NCBI GenBank assembly: GCA_019894765.1 | Contig: JAGXNT010000058.1 | Location: 1 to 10,940, forward strand | Direction: 5' to 3' | Length of the DNA: 10,940 nt | From: Candidatus Heimdallarchaeota archaeon | Lineage (GTDB): Archaea > Asgardarchaeota > Heimdallarchaeia > JABLTI01 | Part shown: one piece after another, positions 1-5,918 of the stretch | How positions within the stretch are numbered: position 1 is the first letter of the stretch | Layout of the letters: each line of letters begins with the position of its first letter | Notes under the pieces: model-generated | Seen by the model: only the letters and a program-made list of their open reading frames with translations | Database searches by the model: none | What the model was told of the DNA's origin: nothing | Program-made: the position numbers and the translations under genes

Positions 1-9
1 ATAAGAAAA

Positions 10-35
10 ATAGAAGGTCAAGGAACTACTTGACC
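10..35 (-). terminator. Hairpin plus T-rich tail after the DUF362 gene
   Basis: Immediately beyond the DUF362 stop codon (minus strand) there is a perfect 7-bp stem, GGTCAAG at 16-22 and CTTGACC at 29-35, with a 6-nt loop. Read on the minus strand it is followed by a T-rich stretch (bases 15 down to 1, TTCTATTTTTCTTAT). Archaeal termination depends mainly on T-rich tracts, so the tail may matter more than the hairpin. Its position directly behind the gene makes termination the simplest reading. Confidence 0.5.
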
Positions 36-38
36 AAT

Positions 39-935
39 TTATTCAGCTAGTTTTTCTTTTATTTTCTCAACTAGTTTTGCACTTTCTTCAGAACCATCAG
101 TAATGAATTCAATTTCCTCTGGAGTAGAGATTCCGAGGTTTAGTTCTACTGCTCTAGCAATCTGTTCTTGTTTGAAAATTGGCCCCTTACTAACTTCATC
201 AGTTGTTCCTAGCATTCGGAGTAAAGCAACGCCAACAGCATCAACAGCTATTTTGTCAGTTCCAGCCACAAAAACATTGGCTTCTTTCAGAGTTCCTTTC
301 ATGGGTCCACCATCTACAAAAGTAACAATTCCATCCATAATAATTAGATCCCAGTTATAGACAGCATTCATATCAGCAATCATCTTTCTTTGGTGTTCAG
401 AACCATGTAATTCTTTCATAAGATTACCAAATTCTTCTCTTCGTGGAACTAATCCAGTAGTATTTTTCAAAGATAATGTGAAATGACCTCCATACATATG
501 GGTTTTAAGACAACAAGTTTCAACTACACATTCTGCTTCGTGATACAATTTTGAGAACAGAAATCCATCTTTCCATTGGCTTCCTTCTACTTCCACTTGG
601 ACATAGTCTTCCTTAGGTGCAACGGACAAATCTACAACTTTGAAATCTAGTTCCTTTGCTAATTCATACACTCCTTTCTCTTGGAGAACTTCTTCTGTAA
701 CAGCAGGACCACTTCGTTCTGCAAGAGTAATTGATTTCGCACCCATTTCTTTGATTTTGATAATCATCTGTTTTATTGTTTCCATAGAAGATGATGCTGG
801 GGGAGGATCAGCGGTATTAAAATTCGGTTTAAAAATAACATCTTTGTCTTTCACGGGATTTATTCCTAGAAGTTCAAAAGATTTGTTCACACCATATATA
901 CGATCTTTTGTTGAAATAATTGCTATTTTAGTCAT
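39..935 (-). CDS. DUF362 domain protein
   Basis: This 298-residue protein matches the DUF362 family over its whole length. Recognisable family blocks are the N-terminal strand followed by KPNFN (about 36-40), the LKTH motif at 143-146 followed by LSLKN (about 154-158), the segment IMDGIVTFVDGGPMKG around 199-214 and GTDKIAVDAVG around 225-235. DUF362 proteins have no firmly assigned reaction; many carry a 4Fe-4S ferredoxin domain, but here there is no CxxCxxC cluster motif. The only cysteines are C136, C141 and C142, just before LKTH. No signal peptide or membrane segment is seen, so it is probably cytosolic. I chose the ATG at 935, which follows a GTGAGG Shine-Dalgarno-like motif; a GTG at 944 would add three residues but has no ribosome site. 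It is divergent from the 2-oxoacid oxidoreductase operon. Family is sure, function unknown. Confidence 0.85.
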   Translation of the reverse strand: MTKIAIISTKDRIYGVNKSFELLGINPVKDKDVIFKPNFNTADPPPASSSMETIKQMIIKIKEMGAKSITLAERSGPAVTEEVLQEKGVYELAKELDFKVVDLSVAPKEDYVQVEVEGSQWKDGFLFSKLYHEAECVVETCCLKTHMYGGHFTLSLKNTTGLVPRREEFGNLMKELHGSEHQRKMIADMNAVYNWDLIIMDGIVTFVDGGPMKGTLKEANVFVAGTDKIAVDAVGVALLRMLGTTDEVSKGPIFKQEQIARAVELNLGISTPEEIEFITDGSEESAKLVEKIKEKLAE

Positions 936-938
936 ATT

Positions 939-944
939 CCTCAC
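939..944 (-). promoter_or_regulatory. Ribosome binding site for the DUF362 gene (decides the start)
   Basis: On the minus strand GTGAGG lies three bases before the ATG at 935. It resembles the archaeal GGAGGTGA anti-16S motif only in part and the spacing is short. It overlaps the alternative GTG start at 944, which has no comparable motif in front of it, so it favours the ATG. Confidence 0.4.
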
Positions 945-973
945 GCTTAAAATTGAATTAACAATGGAAACAT

Positions 974-983
974 GTTATATAAA
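974..983 (-). promoter_or_regulatory. TATA box of the DUF362 gene
   Basis: Minus strand TTTATATAAC is close to the archaeal TATA consensus. With transcription starting about 26 nt downstream (near 952) the leader would be about 17 nt, long enough to contain the GTGAGG motif and the ATG at 935. Prediction from position and sequence only. Confidence 0.5.
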
Positions 984-1045
984 CTCTTTATTTAAGATTA
1001 TAAAATCGACTTTGACTCTCTCTTCTTGGAAACTTAAGTGGTAAC

Positions 1046-1071
1046 TTTTTAATTAATGAGTAATTAATCAG
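1046..1071 (+). promoter_or_regulatory. Putative promoter of the oxidoreductase operon with an 11-bp tandem repeat
   Basis: TTTTTAATTA at 1046-1055 is centred about 26 nt before the ATG at 1077, the spacing expected for a TATA box of a leaderless transcript, and no Shine-Dalgarno motif precedes that ATG. The TATA region runs into two tandem 11-mers that differ at one base, TAATTAATGAG (1050-1060) and TAATTAATCAG (1061-1071). The palindrome ACTTAAGT (1032-1039) lies just upstream. The repeat could be an operator, but it is AT-rich and may be chance. Confidence 0.4.
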
Positions 1072-1076
1072 TATTT

Positions 1077-2810
1077 ATGAGTGGGAAAATTATCAAAGAA
1101 AATGATATATCAATTGTTTTATGTGGTGCTGCTGGATTAGGCATACAAACAGTTGAACAATTACTTACGAAAGTATTGAAAGCTTCTGAGTACAACATCT
1201 TCGCTTCTAAAGAATATATGAGCAGGGTTCGTGGTGGTCTTAATTCAACCGAAATTAGAGTTTCAAATCATAAAATAAGAGCTTATCTTGACCGAATTGA
1301 TTTATTCTTCGTTTTTAGTAAAGGGGCAATAGAGAGACATGAAAAACGCATTTCAAAGGAAACGGTGATTATTGGGGAAACGGAAAATCTAGATGAATGC
1401 CTTGATAGGATAGAGTGCCAAGTTGTTGAAATTCCATTAACAGAAGAAGCAATCAAATTAGGTAGTAAAGTATATACTAATGCTATAGCAGCAGGTATCA
1501 TAGCTGGACTACTTGAAGTTGATATCAATCATATTGATGAATATTTCAAAGAACGTTTTGCAGCAAAGGGAAAAGAAATCATAAGTAAAAATTGTGATGC
1601 TGCAAGAATTGGCTATAAAATAGCAAATGAATTAGAAGACTCAGGTAAGATGGATTTTAGAGTTCACAAAGACTCTTCAGTTAAGGATGATGTTCTTTTG
1701 AATGGAACACAAGCAGTCGGGATTGGAGCCTTAGCTGGTGGTTGTAATTTCGTTTGCGCTTATCCAATGTCACCTTCTACAGGAGTATTCACATTCCTTG
1801 CTCAGAATCAAAGAGATTTTGACGTAATTGTTGAACAAGCTGAAGATGAAATCGCAGCTATTAATGCAGTCTATGGCTCTTGGTACGCAGGTGCTAGAGG
1901 ATTAGCAACAACTTCTGGTGGAGGATTAGCTTTAATGGAGGAAGGCATCAGTTTAGCAGGAGTGACTGAAATGCCTTTAGTTATTCATCTTGCTCAACGT
2001 CCCGGACCAGCTACTGGTTTACCGACAAGAACAGAACAAGCAGACTTAAATTTAGCTTTGTATTCAGGGCATGGAGAATTTCCAAGAATAATTCTTACGC
2101 CGGGAAATCTTGAGCAAGCATTTTCATTAACTCAAGAAGCATTCAATTTGGCTGATAAGTATCAAATTCCTGTTTTTGTCTTGACTGATCAATATTTGCT
2201 TAGTAGTTACTATAATCTCAAACCATTTGATATGAAAAAAGTGAAAATTGAAAATCATATTGTAGAGACTGATTCAAATTACAAACGATACAAAATAACT
2301 GAAAGTGGAATATCACCTCGAGGAATCCCTGGTGGTAAAGGACTAATTGCTGTAGATAGCCATGAGCATGATGAAGAAGGACATATCAGTGAAGATCTCA
2401 ATTATATGCGAGTAGAACAAATGAATAAGAGATTTAGAAAAGAGGATCTAATCAAAAAGGAGATGATTCCTCCAGAATTGATCGGTCCAAAAGATTACAA
2501 AACCCTCATTGTTTGTTGGGGATCGAATTATGATATTGTAAAAGAAGCAGTCGAAAAACTTGACAAGAAAGATGTTGCTGCTTTACATTACCAACAAGTT
2601 TATCCTTTGCATCCAGATACTGCAAATTTCTTGAATAATGCAGAACGATTGATCATTGTTGAAAACAATTATACCTGTCAATTTGGGTCTTTAATACAAG
2701 CACAAACATGCATCCAATTCGATAATCGGATACTGAAATACACGGGAATGCCATTTTCTGTGGAAGAGCTGGTTGAGAAAATCTCAACAATAATTGAGGA
2801 GGAAAAATGA
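1077..2810 (+). CDS. 2-oxoacid:ferredoxin oxidoreductase, alpha subunit (gamma-alpha fusion)
   Basis: This 577-residue protein is the large subunit of a thiamine-diphosphate enzyme that interconverts a 2-oxoacid plus CoA with acyl-CoA plus CO2, exchanging electrons with ferredoxin. The N-terminal gamma domain (about 10-180) shows the GAAGLGIQT loop and SRVRGGLNSTEIRV (49-62). The alpha domain (about 208-390) begins GTQAVGIGALAGG and carries YPMSPST at 229-235, a variant of the usual YPITPST signature, followed by the EQAEDEIAA block (253-261), the GPATGLPTRTEQAD block (310-323) and GHGEFPR (331-337). A C-terminal domain (about 474-570) follows. The fusion type is found in KorA-like enzymes, but the substrate (2-oxoglutarate, pyruvate or another acid) cannot be read from the sequence. 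It is the first gene of an operon: its TGA overlaps the ATG of the beta subunit. No delta (ferredoxin-like) subunit is nearby. ATG 1077 is chosen because it begins the conserved domain and fits a leaderless promoter. Confidence 0.92.
   Translation: MSGKIIKENDISIVLCGAAGLGIQTVEQLLTKVLKASEYNIFASKEYMSRVRGGLNSTEIRVSNHKIRAYLDRIDLFFVFSKGAIERHEKRISKETVIIGETENLDECLDRIECQVVEIPLTEEAIKLGSKVYTNAIAAGIIAGLLEVDINHIDEYFKERFAAKGKEIISKNCDAARIGYKIANELEDSGKMDFRVHKDSSVKDDVLLNGTQAVGIGALAGGCNFVCAYPMSPSTGVFTFLAQNQRDFDVIVEQAEDEIAAINAVYGSWYAGARGLATTSGGGLALMEEGISLAGVTEMPLVIHLAQRPGPATGLPTRTEQADLNLALYSGHGEFPRIILTPGNLEQAFSLTQEAFNLADKYQIPVFVLTDQYLLSSYYNLKPFDMKKVKIENHIVETDSNYKRYKITESGISPRGIPGGKGLIAVDSHEHDEEGHISEDLNYMRVEQMNKRFRKEDLIKKEMIPPELIGPKDYKTLIVCWGSNYDIVKEAVEKLDKKDVAALHYQQVYPLHPDTANFLNNAERLIIVENNYTCQFGSLIQAQTCIQFDNRILKYTGMPFSVEELVEKISTIIEEEK
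2796..2802 (+). promoter_or_regulatory. Ribosome binding site for the oxidoreductase beta subunit
   Basis: GAGGAGG lies inside the last codons of the alpha gene, 4 nt before the ATG at 2807 and 10 nt before a second in-frame ATG at 2813. Together with the ATGA stop-start overlap it indicates translational coupling, which would keep the two subunits in step. The motif does not separate the two possible starts, which differ by two residues. Confidence 0.75.
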
Positions 2811-3676
2811 CAATGACCAAAAACATCTTCGATTATGATGGAGTAGAAATTCATTGGTGTCCAGGCTGCGGGAATTTTGCTATAATGGATTCACTAAAGC
2901 AAGTTCTAGTTGATCTTAAAATCACCCAACAAGAATTAGCTATCATTACTGGTATAGGTCAAGCCGCTAAGACACCTCATTTCATGACTGTGAATTTTAT
3001 TAATGGATTGCATGGACGTGCTCTACCTGTTGCTATGGGTGTAAAAGCTGTGAATCCTGAACTTACTGTAATAGCAATCAGTGGTGATGGTTGCATGTAT
3101 TCTGAAGGAGGTAATCACTTCACACATGCGATTAGAAGAAATATCAATGTAACAACTCTCATTCACAATAATCTTGTTTATGGTTTAACTAAGGGACAAG
3201 CTTCTCCTACGAGTCAAATTGGTTTCAAAACATCTGTCCAAGTGGAAGGTGTGATAAATAAACCATTTAATCCAATTGCTGCTGCTGTTTCTCAAAATGC
3301 TTCTTTTGTTGCCCGAGCTTTCGCAGGTGACAAAAAGCATTTGATGAGTATAATTAGGCAAGCAATTCAACACAAAGGTTTTGCTATGGTCGATGTTTTA
3401 CAGCCCTGTGTAAGTTTCAATAAAATTAATACTTTTCAATGGTTCAAAGAACGAATTTATTATCTGGATGATGAATATGACCCAACAGACAGAATTGAAG
3501 CTTTCAAGAAAGCAATTGAAATAGATAAATACGCACTGGGTGTAATTTACAAAAATCCAAAAGAACTACCTTTTGAAGAGAAATTAGATGTATACAAAGA
3601 TGGTAATTTCCAACCAATTATACAAAGAAAAAGAGATTTAGAAAAAATAAAGAAAGTTTTCCTGACACCCAAGTAA
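2807..3676 (+). CDS. 2-oxoacid:ferredoxin oxidoreductase, beta subunit
   Basis: This 289-residue protein is the thiamine-diphosphate and iron-sulfur subunit of the same enzyme. It shows WCPGCGN (17-23), the conserved GLHGRALPVA block (67-76), the thiamine-diphosphate/metal motif GDG (93-95) ending with N121-N122, the KGQASPTS block (129-136) and LQPCVSFN (198-205). In the characterised archaeal two-subunit enzymes the 4Fe-4S cluster is held by four cysteines. Three have counterparts here, C18, C21 and C201, but the third ligand position, 34 residues after C18, is Gln52 in GIGQAAK where GIGC is usual. The codon is CAA, so three base changes separate it from Cys. C96, directly after GDG, is the only other cysteine. 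From memory, GIGQAAK also occurs in related enzymes, so this may be a subfamily trait. The nearby Lys55 (substrate-binding Lys position) is kept. Length is normal for the family. Confidence 0.92.
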   Translation: MTMTKNIFDYDGVEIHWCPGCGNFAIMDSLKQVLVDLKITQQELAIITGIGQAAKTPHFMTVNFINGLHGRALPVAMGVKAVNPELTVIAISGDGCMYSEGGNHFTHAIRRNINVTTLIHNNLVYGLTKGQASPTSQIGFKTSVQVEGVINKPFNPIAAAVSQNASFVARAFAGDKKHLMSIIRQAIQHKGFAMVDVLQPCVSFNKINTFQWFKERIYYLDDEYDPTDRIEAFKKAIEIDKYALGVIYKNPKELPFEEKLDVYKDGNFQPIIQRKRDLEKIKKVFLTPK

Positions 3677-3703
3677 ATTTTCTCTTAAAATCTCTTACTC
3701 AAA

Positions 3704-3713
3704 TTTATAATAT
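3704..3713 (+). promoter_or_regulatory. Possible TATA box for the secreted protein gene
   Basis: TTTATAATAT would place a transcription start near 3735 and give a leader of about 57 nt. A second candidate, TAAATATG at 3740-3747, would give a start near 3770 and a short leader that still contains the ribosome site. I cannot choose between them from sequence alone. Confidence 0.3.
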
Positions 3714-3775
3714 TGCTAGTATGTTTTGAGCATTAAATCTAAATATGATTAGCGAGTTAGTTAACTGTTATTTAT

Positions 3776-3781
3776 GGAGGT
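3776..3781 (+). promoter_or_regulatory. Ribosome binding site that fixes the start of the secreted protein
   Basis: GGAGGT, a full match to the archaeal Shine-Dalgarno core, lies 10 nt before the ATG at 3792. An upstream in-frame ATG at 3774 overlaps this motif, so it cannot be served by it; the extra residues MEVNTS it would add are mostly the translated ribosome site and would precede the signal peptide. Confidence 0.75.
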
Positions 3782-3791
3782 TAATACTTCT

Positions 3792-4595
3792 ATGAAAAAA
3801 ACTAACCTTATGATTTTAAGTCTAGGTCTTTTATTTTTGATGTCATTAACACCCGTTATGGGAGCTGTTGAAGTAAATATATTATATAGCTGTCCCTCAC
3901 CTGATCCAGTAATTGATGGATGGTTCTATTCTTCTGCTGCAGAGTGGTTACTTGGTGAATCCATTGACGTCACTCTCTACGAAATCAACAATCAAGCAGA
4001 TAAATTAGATATACAAATAATGTCAGTTCAAGGTAATGACTACTTTATCTATTTTGGTGTGACAATACCAAATACAGTGATTGAAGGTGATATTCTTTAC
4101 CTAGTTTTTAGAGATGTTGAAGGTCAACCAATATGTGTTCCACCACACAAATGGGATGGAAATTACGGTAAAGACCATGATGTAATTGCAATGTATATGC
4201 ATAATAATCACACAGTTGACATGTTTACTAAAGATGCGATACATTACGTATATGGAGCTGATACAGATAATGGAGGAACAAATGACGGAATCGGAAAATG
4301 TCATTTAAACGGAACTCATGTTACAGTTGAAACAAAGAAGGCATTTAACACTGGCGATACTCTTGGTTTTGATTTTAATTTAGTTGTAAATGGAACAATA
4401 CAAATGTTCATCTGGTTTTTTGATGGAGATCTTAGTAAACAATACTCCATGATAAGAGAAGCGGATAATGATTATGACTATTTAACTCTAAAAGTCCAAT
4501 GTACTCCTGCTGCTCCAGTTCCATTTGGAGTTATCATTACAGGTCTTTTCGTAACAGCAACAATTCCATTTGTAATAAAGAAAAGAAGAAAGTAA
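3792..4595 (+). CDS. Secreted, C-terminally membrane-anchored surface protein with a CBM9/DOMON-like fold (tentative)
   Basis: The 267-residue product begins with a classical signal peptide: basic MKKTN, a hydrophobic core of about 15 residues and a likely cleavage near PVMGA. It ends with a proline-rich linker (TPAAPVPFG), one hydrophobic segment of about 18 residues and a KKRRK stop-transfer tail, so the main domain should sit outside the cell with only the tail in the cytosol. The outer domain starts PDPVIDGWFYSSAAEWL and alternates short strands rich in aromatic residues, which resembles the start of CBM9/DOMON-like sugar- or ligand-binding domains; this is a weak, pattern-level match. 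Three N-glycosylation sequons (NHT and two NGT) and four cysteines fit a surface glycoprotein. No archaeosortase-type PGF motif is seen. The stop codon lies inside a terminator-like hairpin. It has its own ribosome site and probably its own promoter. Function unknown. Confidence 0.8.
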   Translation: MKKTNLMILSLGLLFLMSLTPVMGAVEVNILYSCPSPDPVIDGWFYSSAAEWLLGESIDVTLYEINNQADKLDIQIMSVQGNDYFIYFGVTIPNTVIEGDILYLVFRDVEGQPICVPPHKWDGNYGKDHDVIAMYMHNNHTVDMFTKDAIHYVYGADTDNGGTNDGIGKCHLNGTHVTVETKKAFNTGDTLGFDFNLVVNGTIQMFIWFFDGDLSKQYSMIREADNDYDYLTLKVQCTPAAPVPFGVIITGLFVTATIPFVIKKRRK

Positions 4596-4622
4596 GATTT
4601 ACTTTCTTTTGTTATTTTTTTT
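4584..4622. terminator. Shared terminator hairpin between two convergent genes
   Basis: A perfect 10-bp stem, AAGAAAGTAA (4586-4595) and TTACTTTCTT (4599-4608), extends by one G-T and one A-T pair and closes on a 3-nt GAT loop. On the plus strand it is followed by TATTTTTTTT (4613-4622). On the minus strand the hairpin is followed by CTTTTCTTT, also T-rich. The left arm contains the TAA of the secreted protein gene, and the stop codon of the convergent GuaAb-like gene follows at 4621-4623, so one element can serve both genes. Confidence 0.7.
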
Positions 4623-5811
4623 AAACATATTCTATTGTGGCAGGTGGTTTTTCAGTTACATCGAAATAGACATTTTTGACTTCTGGGATTTCTAGTAATT
4701 TATCTTTCAAATCGTTGAGTAGTTCAATAGGCAACTTTGTAATGGTTGCAGTCCTTGCATCAATACTGTTTATTGATCTAATTACGGCATCAAAAGTTCC
4801 CGATTCTTTTCCACCTAAATGATAGAATACCCGATTAAAGCCTTCAATTTCTCTTGCTTCCTTTACAAGTTTTTCAAAGTTCCAATCTCCACTAACTATT
4901 TTGGGAGAATCATAAGTCCTAAGACCATCTCGTAAACCAGTAACTTCTGATTTCGCTACATCTTCGAAAGTAGCAGCGAAAACCTGGAAAGGTTCTTGTT
5001 CACCTTTTTCATTAATGATCATTGCTTTCCCATGTTTTCTGAGATAGTACTTGTCAACAATTGTTTCAACTAAATCATGTATTTTCTTTTGAAAAGCAAG
5101 TTTCTCCGCAGTAACTGGACCAATAATTCTTGCTGCTAGTGCTGGACCTGGAAAGGCTTTTCTATAAACCCAGTGTTGTGGCATGTCAAGGTATTCTAGA
5201 ACACTTCTTACTTGATTTTTTGTGAGTGAAGCTACAGGTTGTACTGTTGCTTCTACATCGTAGGTAATTTCTACGTTGTGTTGGCTTTTAACGAATCCTT
5301 TGCCTTTTTGTGCTTCTCGTAAAGCAGTTTCTTCCTCAAAAGACATTGTTTCTTTAAGGTGATCCATCCCTACACCAAAACTCTCTTCCAAATCAGGTAA
5401 AATAGTTCCATCAACTAATAAGTCACATGATGCATCTTTTATGATTTTATCAAATGTGCTTGAGTAAGCTTTTTTGAATAATTTTCTTTTTGCTTCCGCA
5501 TCACCTTCTCCGAAGATTTGTGGAAGAAATTCATTTCGAATATCCACTATCATTACATCAGGAAACATCTCTTTGATCTGTTCGCTTTCTTCTTTACCTC
5601 GAATAATCCTCATTAACCCATGATCAATGAAAACCGGAAGAACATTGACTTGTGCTCTCTTAAGTAACAAATAGGCAGCAGAACTATCAATCCCGCCAGA
5701 GAGTGCCATAAAGACCTTTTTCTTCTTCACATGCTTTTGAATAAATTCAACAGCTTCTTTTACAAAGCTCTCAGCATCTGTAAACTTGGTTAATAATCTG
5801 TGATTGAGCAT
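4621..5811 (-). CDS. guaAb: GMP synthase ATP-pyrophosphatase subunit-like protein (GuaAb type), enlarged
   Basis: GuaAb adenylates XMP with ATP and replaces the adenylate with ammonia from the separate glutaminase GuaAa, giving GMP. The 396-residue protein has the PP-loop SGGIDSS (38-44), FIDHGLMR (61-68), GTILPDLEES (135-144), KSQHNV (175-180), FPGPALAARI (220-229, usually FPGPGLAxR) and the C-terminal KPPATIE (388-394) that binds the XMP phosphate in known enzymes. Archaeal GuaAb proteins are usually about 310 residues. The surplus falls in two places: about 20 extra residues between GTILPD and KSQHN, and about 45 residues inside the C-terminal dimerisation domain between PFQVFAA (274-280) and FNRVFYHLGG (325-334). 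No glutaminase partner is in the window. It may be the cell's GMP synthase or a diverged paralogue. The start is ATG at 5811, the only one near the domain start, with a leaderless-type promoter in front. Confidence 0.82.
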   Translation of the reverse strand: MLNHRLLTKFTDAESFVKEAVEFIQKHVKKKKVFMALSGGIDSSAAYLLLKRAQVNVLPVFIDHGLMRIIRGKEESEQIKEMFPDVMIVDIRNEFLPQIFGEGDAEAKRKLFKKAYSSTFDKIIKDASCDLLVDGTILPDLEESFGVGMDHLKETMSFEEETALREAQKGKGFVKSQHNVEITYDVEATVQPVASLTKNQVRSVLEYLDMPQHWVYRKAFPGPALAARIIGPVTAEKLAFQKKIHDLVETIVDKYYLRKHGKAMIINEKGEQEPFQVFAATFEDVAKSEVTGLRDGLRTYDSPKIVSGDWNFEKLVKEAREIEGFNRVFYHLGGKESGTFDAVIRSINSIDARTATITKLPIELLNDLKDKLLEIPEVKNVYFDVTEKPPATIEYV

Positions 5812-5830
5812 ATTTTATAATTAAAAATAG

Positions 5831-5846
5831 GTAATATAAGATTTCC
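5831..5846 (-). promoter_or_regulatory. BRE/TATA promoter of the GuaAb-like gene, leaderless type
   Basis: On the minus strand GGAAAT (5841-5846), a full match to the archaeal BRE pattern RNWAAW, is followed by CTTATATTAC (5831-5840). The TATA centre is about 25 nt before the ATG at 5811, so transcription should start at or next to the start codon. No Shine-Dalgarno motif precedes the ATG, which agrees with a leaderless transcript. Confidence 0.6.
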
Positions 5847-5890
5847 TAAGAATTTTCTGAATGCTAATTATTTCTTTTTTCTCGAGGAAA

Positions 5891-5906
5891 CCTTAACCAA
5901 TTAAGG
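5891..5906. repeat. Short inverted repeat behind the amidohydrolase gene
   Basis: CCTTAA (5891-5896) and TTAAGG (5901-5906) form a 6-bp stem with a CCAA loop, 13 nt after the amidohydrolase stop codon. On the minus strand it is not followed by a T-run, so it is a poor intrinsic terminator; it may be an RNA end or stability element, or chance. Confidence 0.3.
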
Positions 5907-5918
5907 AAACGAATAAAT

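Noticed and set aside
640..1044. 134-residue plus-strand open frame
   Set aside because: It lies mostly antisense to the DUF362 gene, has no family resemblance and no ribosome site; it is a shadow of the real gene.
3698..3730. CTCAAA...TTTGAG inverted repeat behind the oxidoreductase operon
   Set aside because: Only 6-bp arms around a 21-nt loop in an AT-rich spacer and no T-run at the right place; likely chance.
3774..3791. Upstream ATG that would add MEVNTS to the surface protein
   Set aside because: It overlaps the GGAGGT ribosome site that serves ATG 3792 and would put extra residues before a normal signal peptide.
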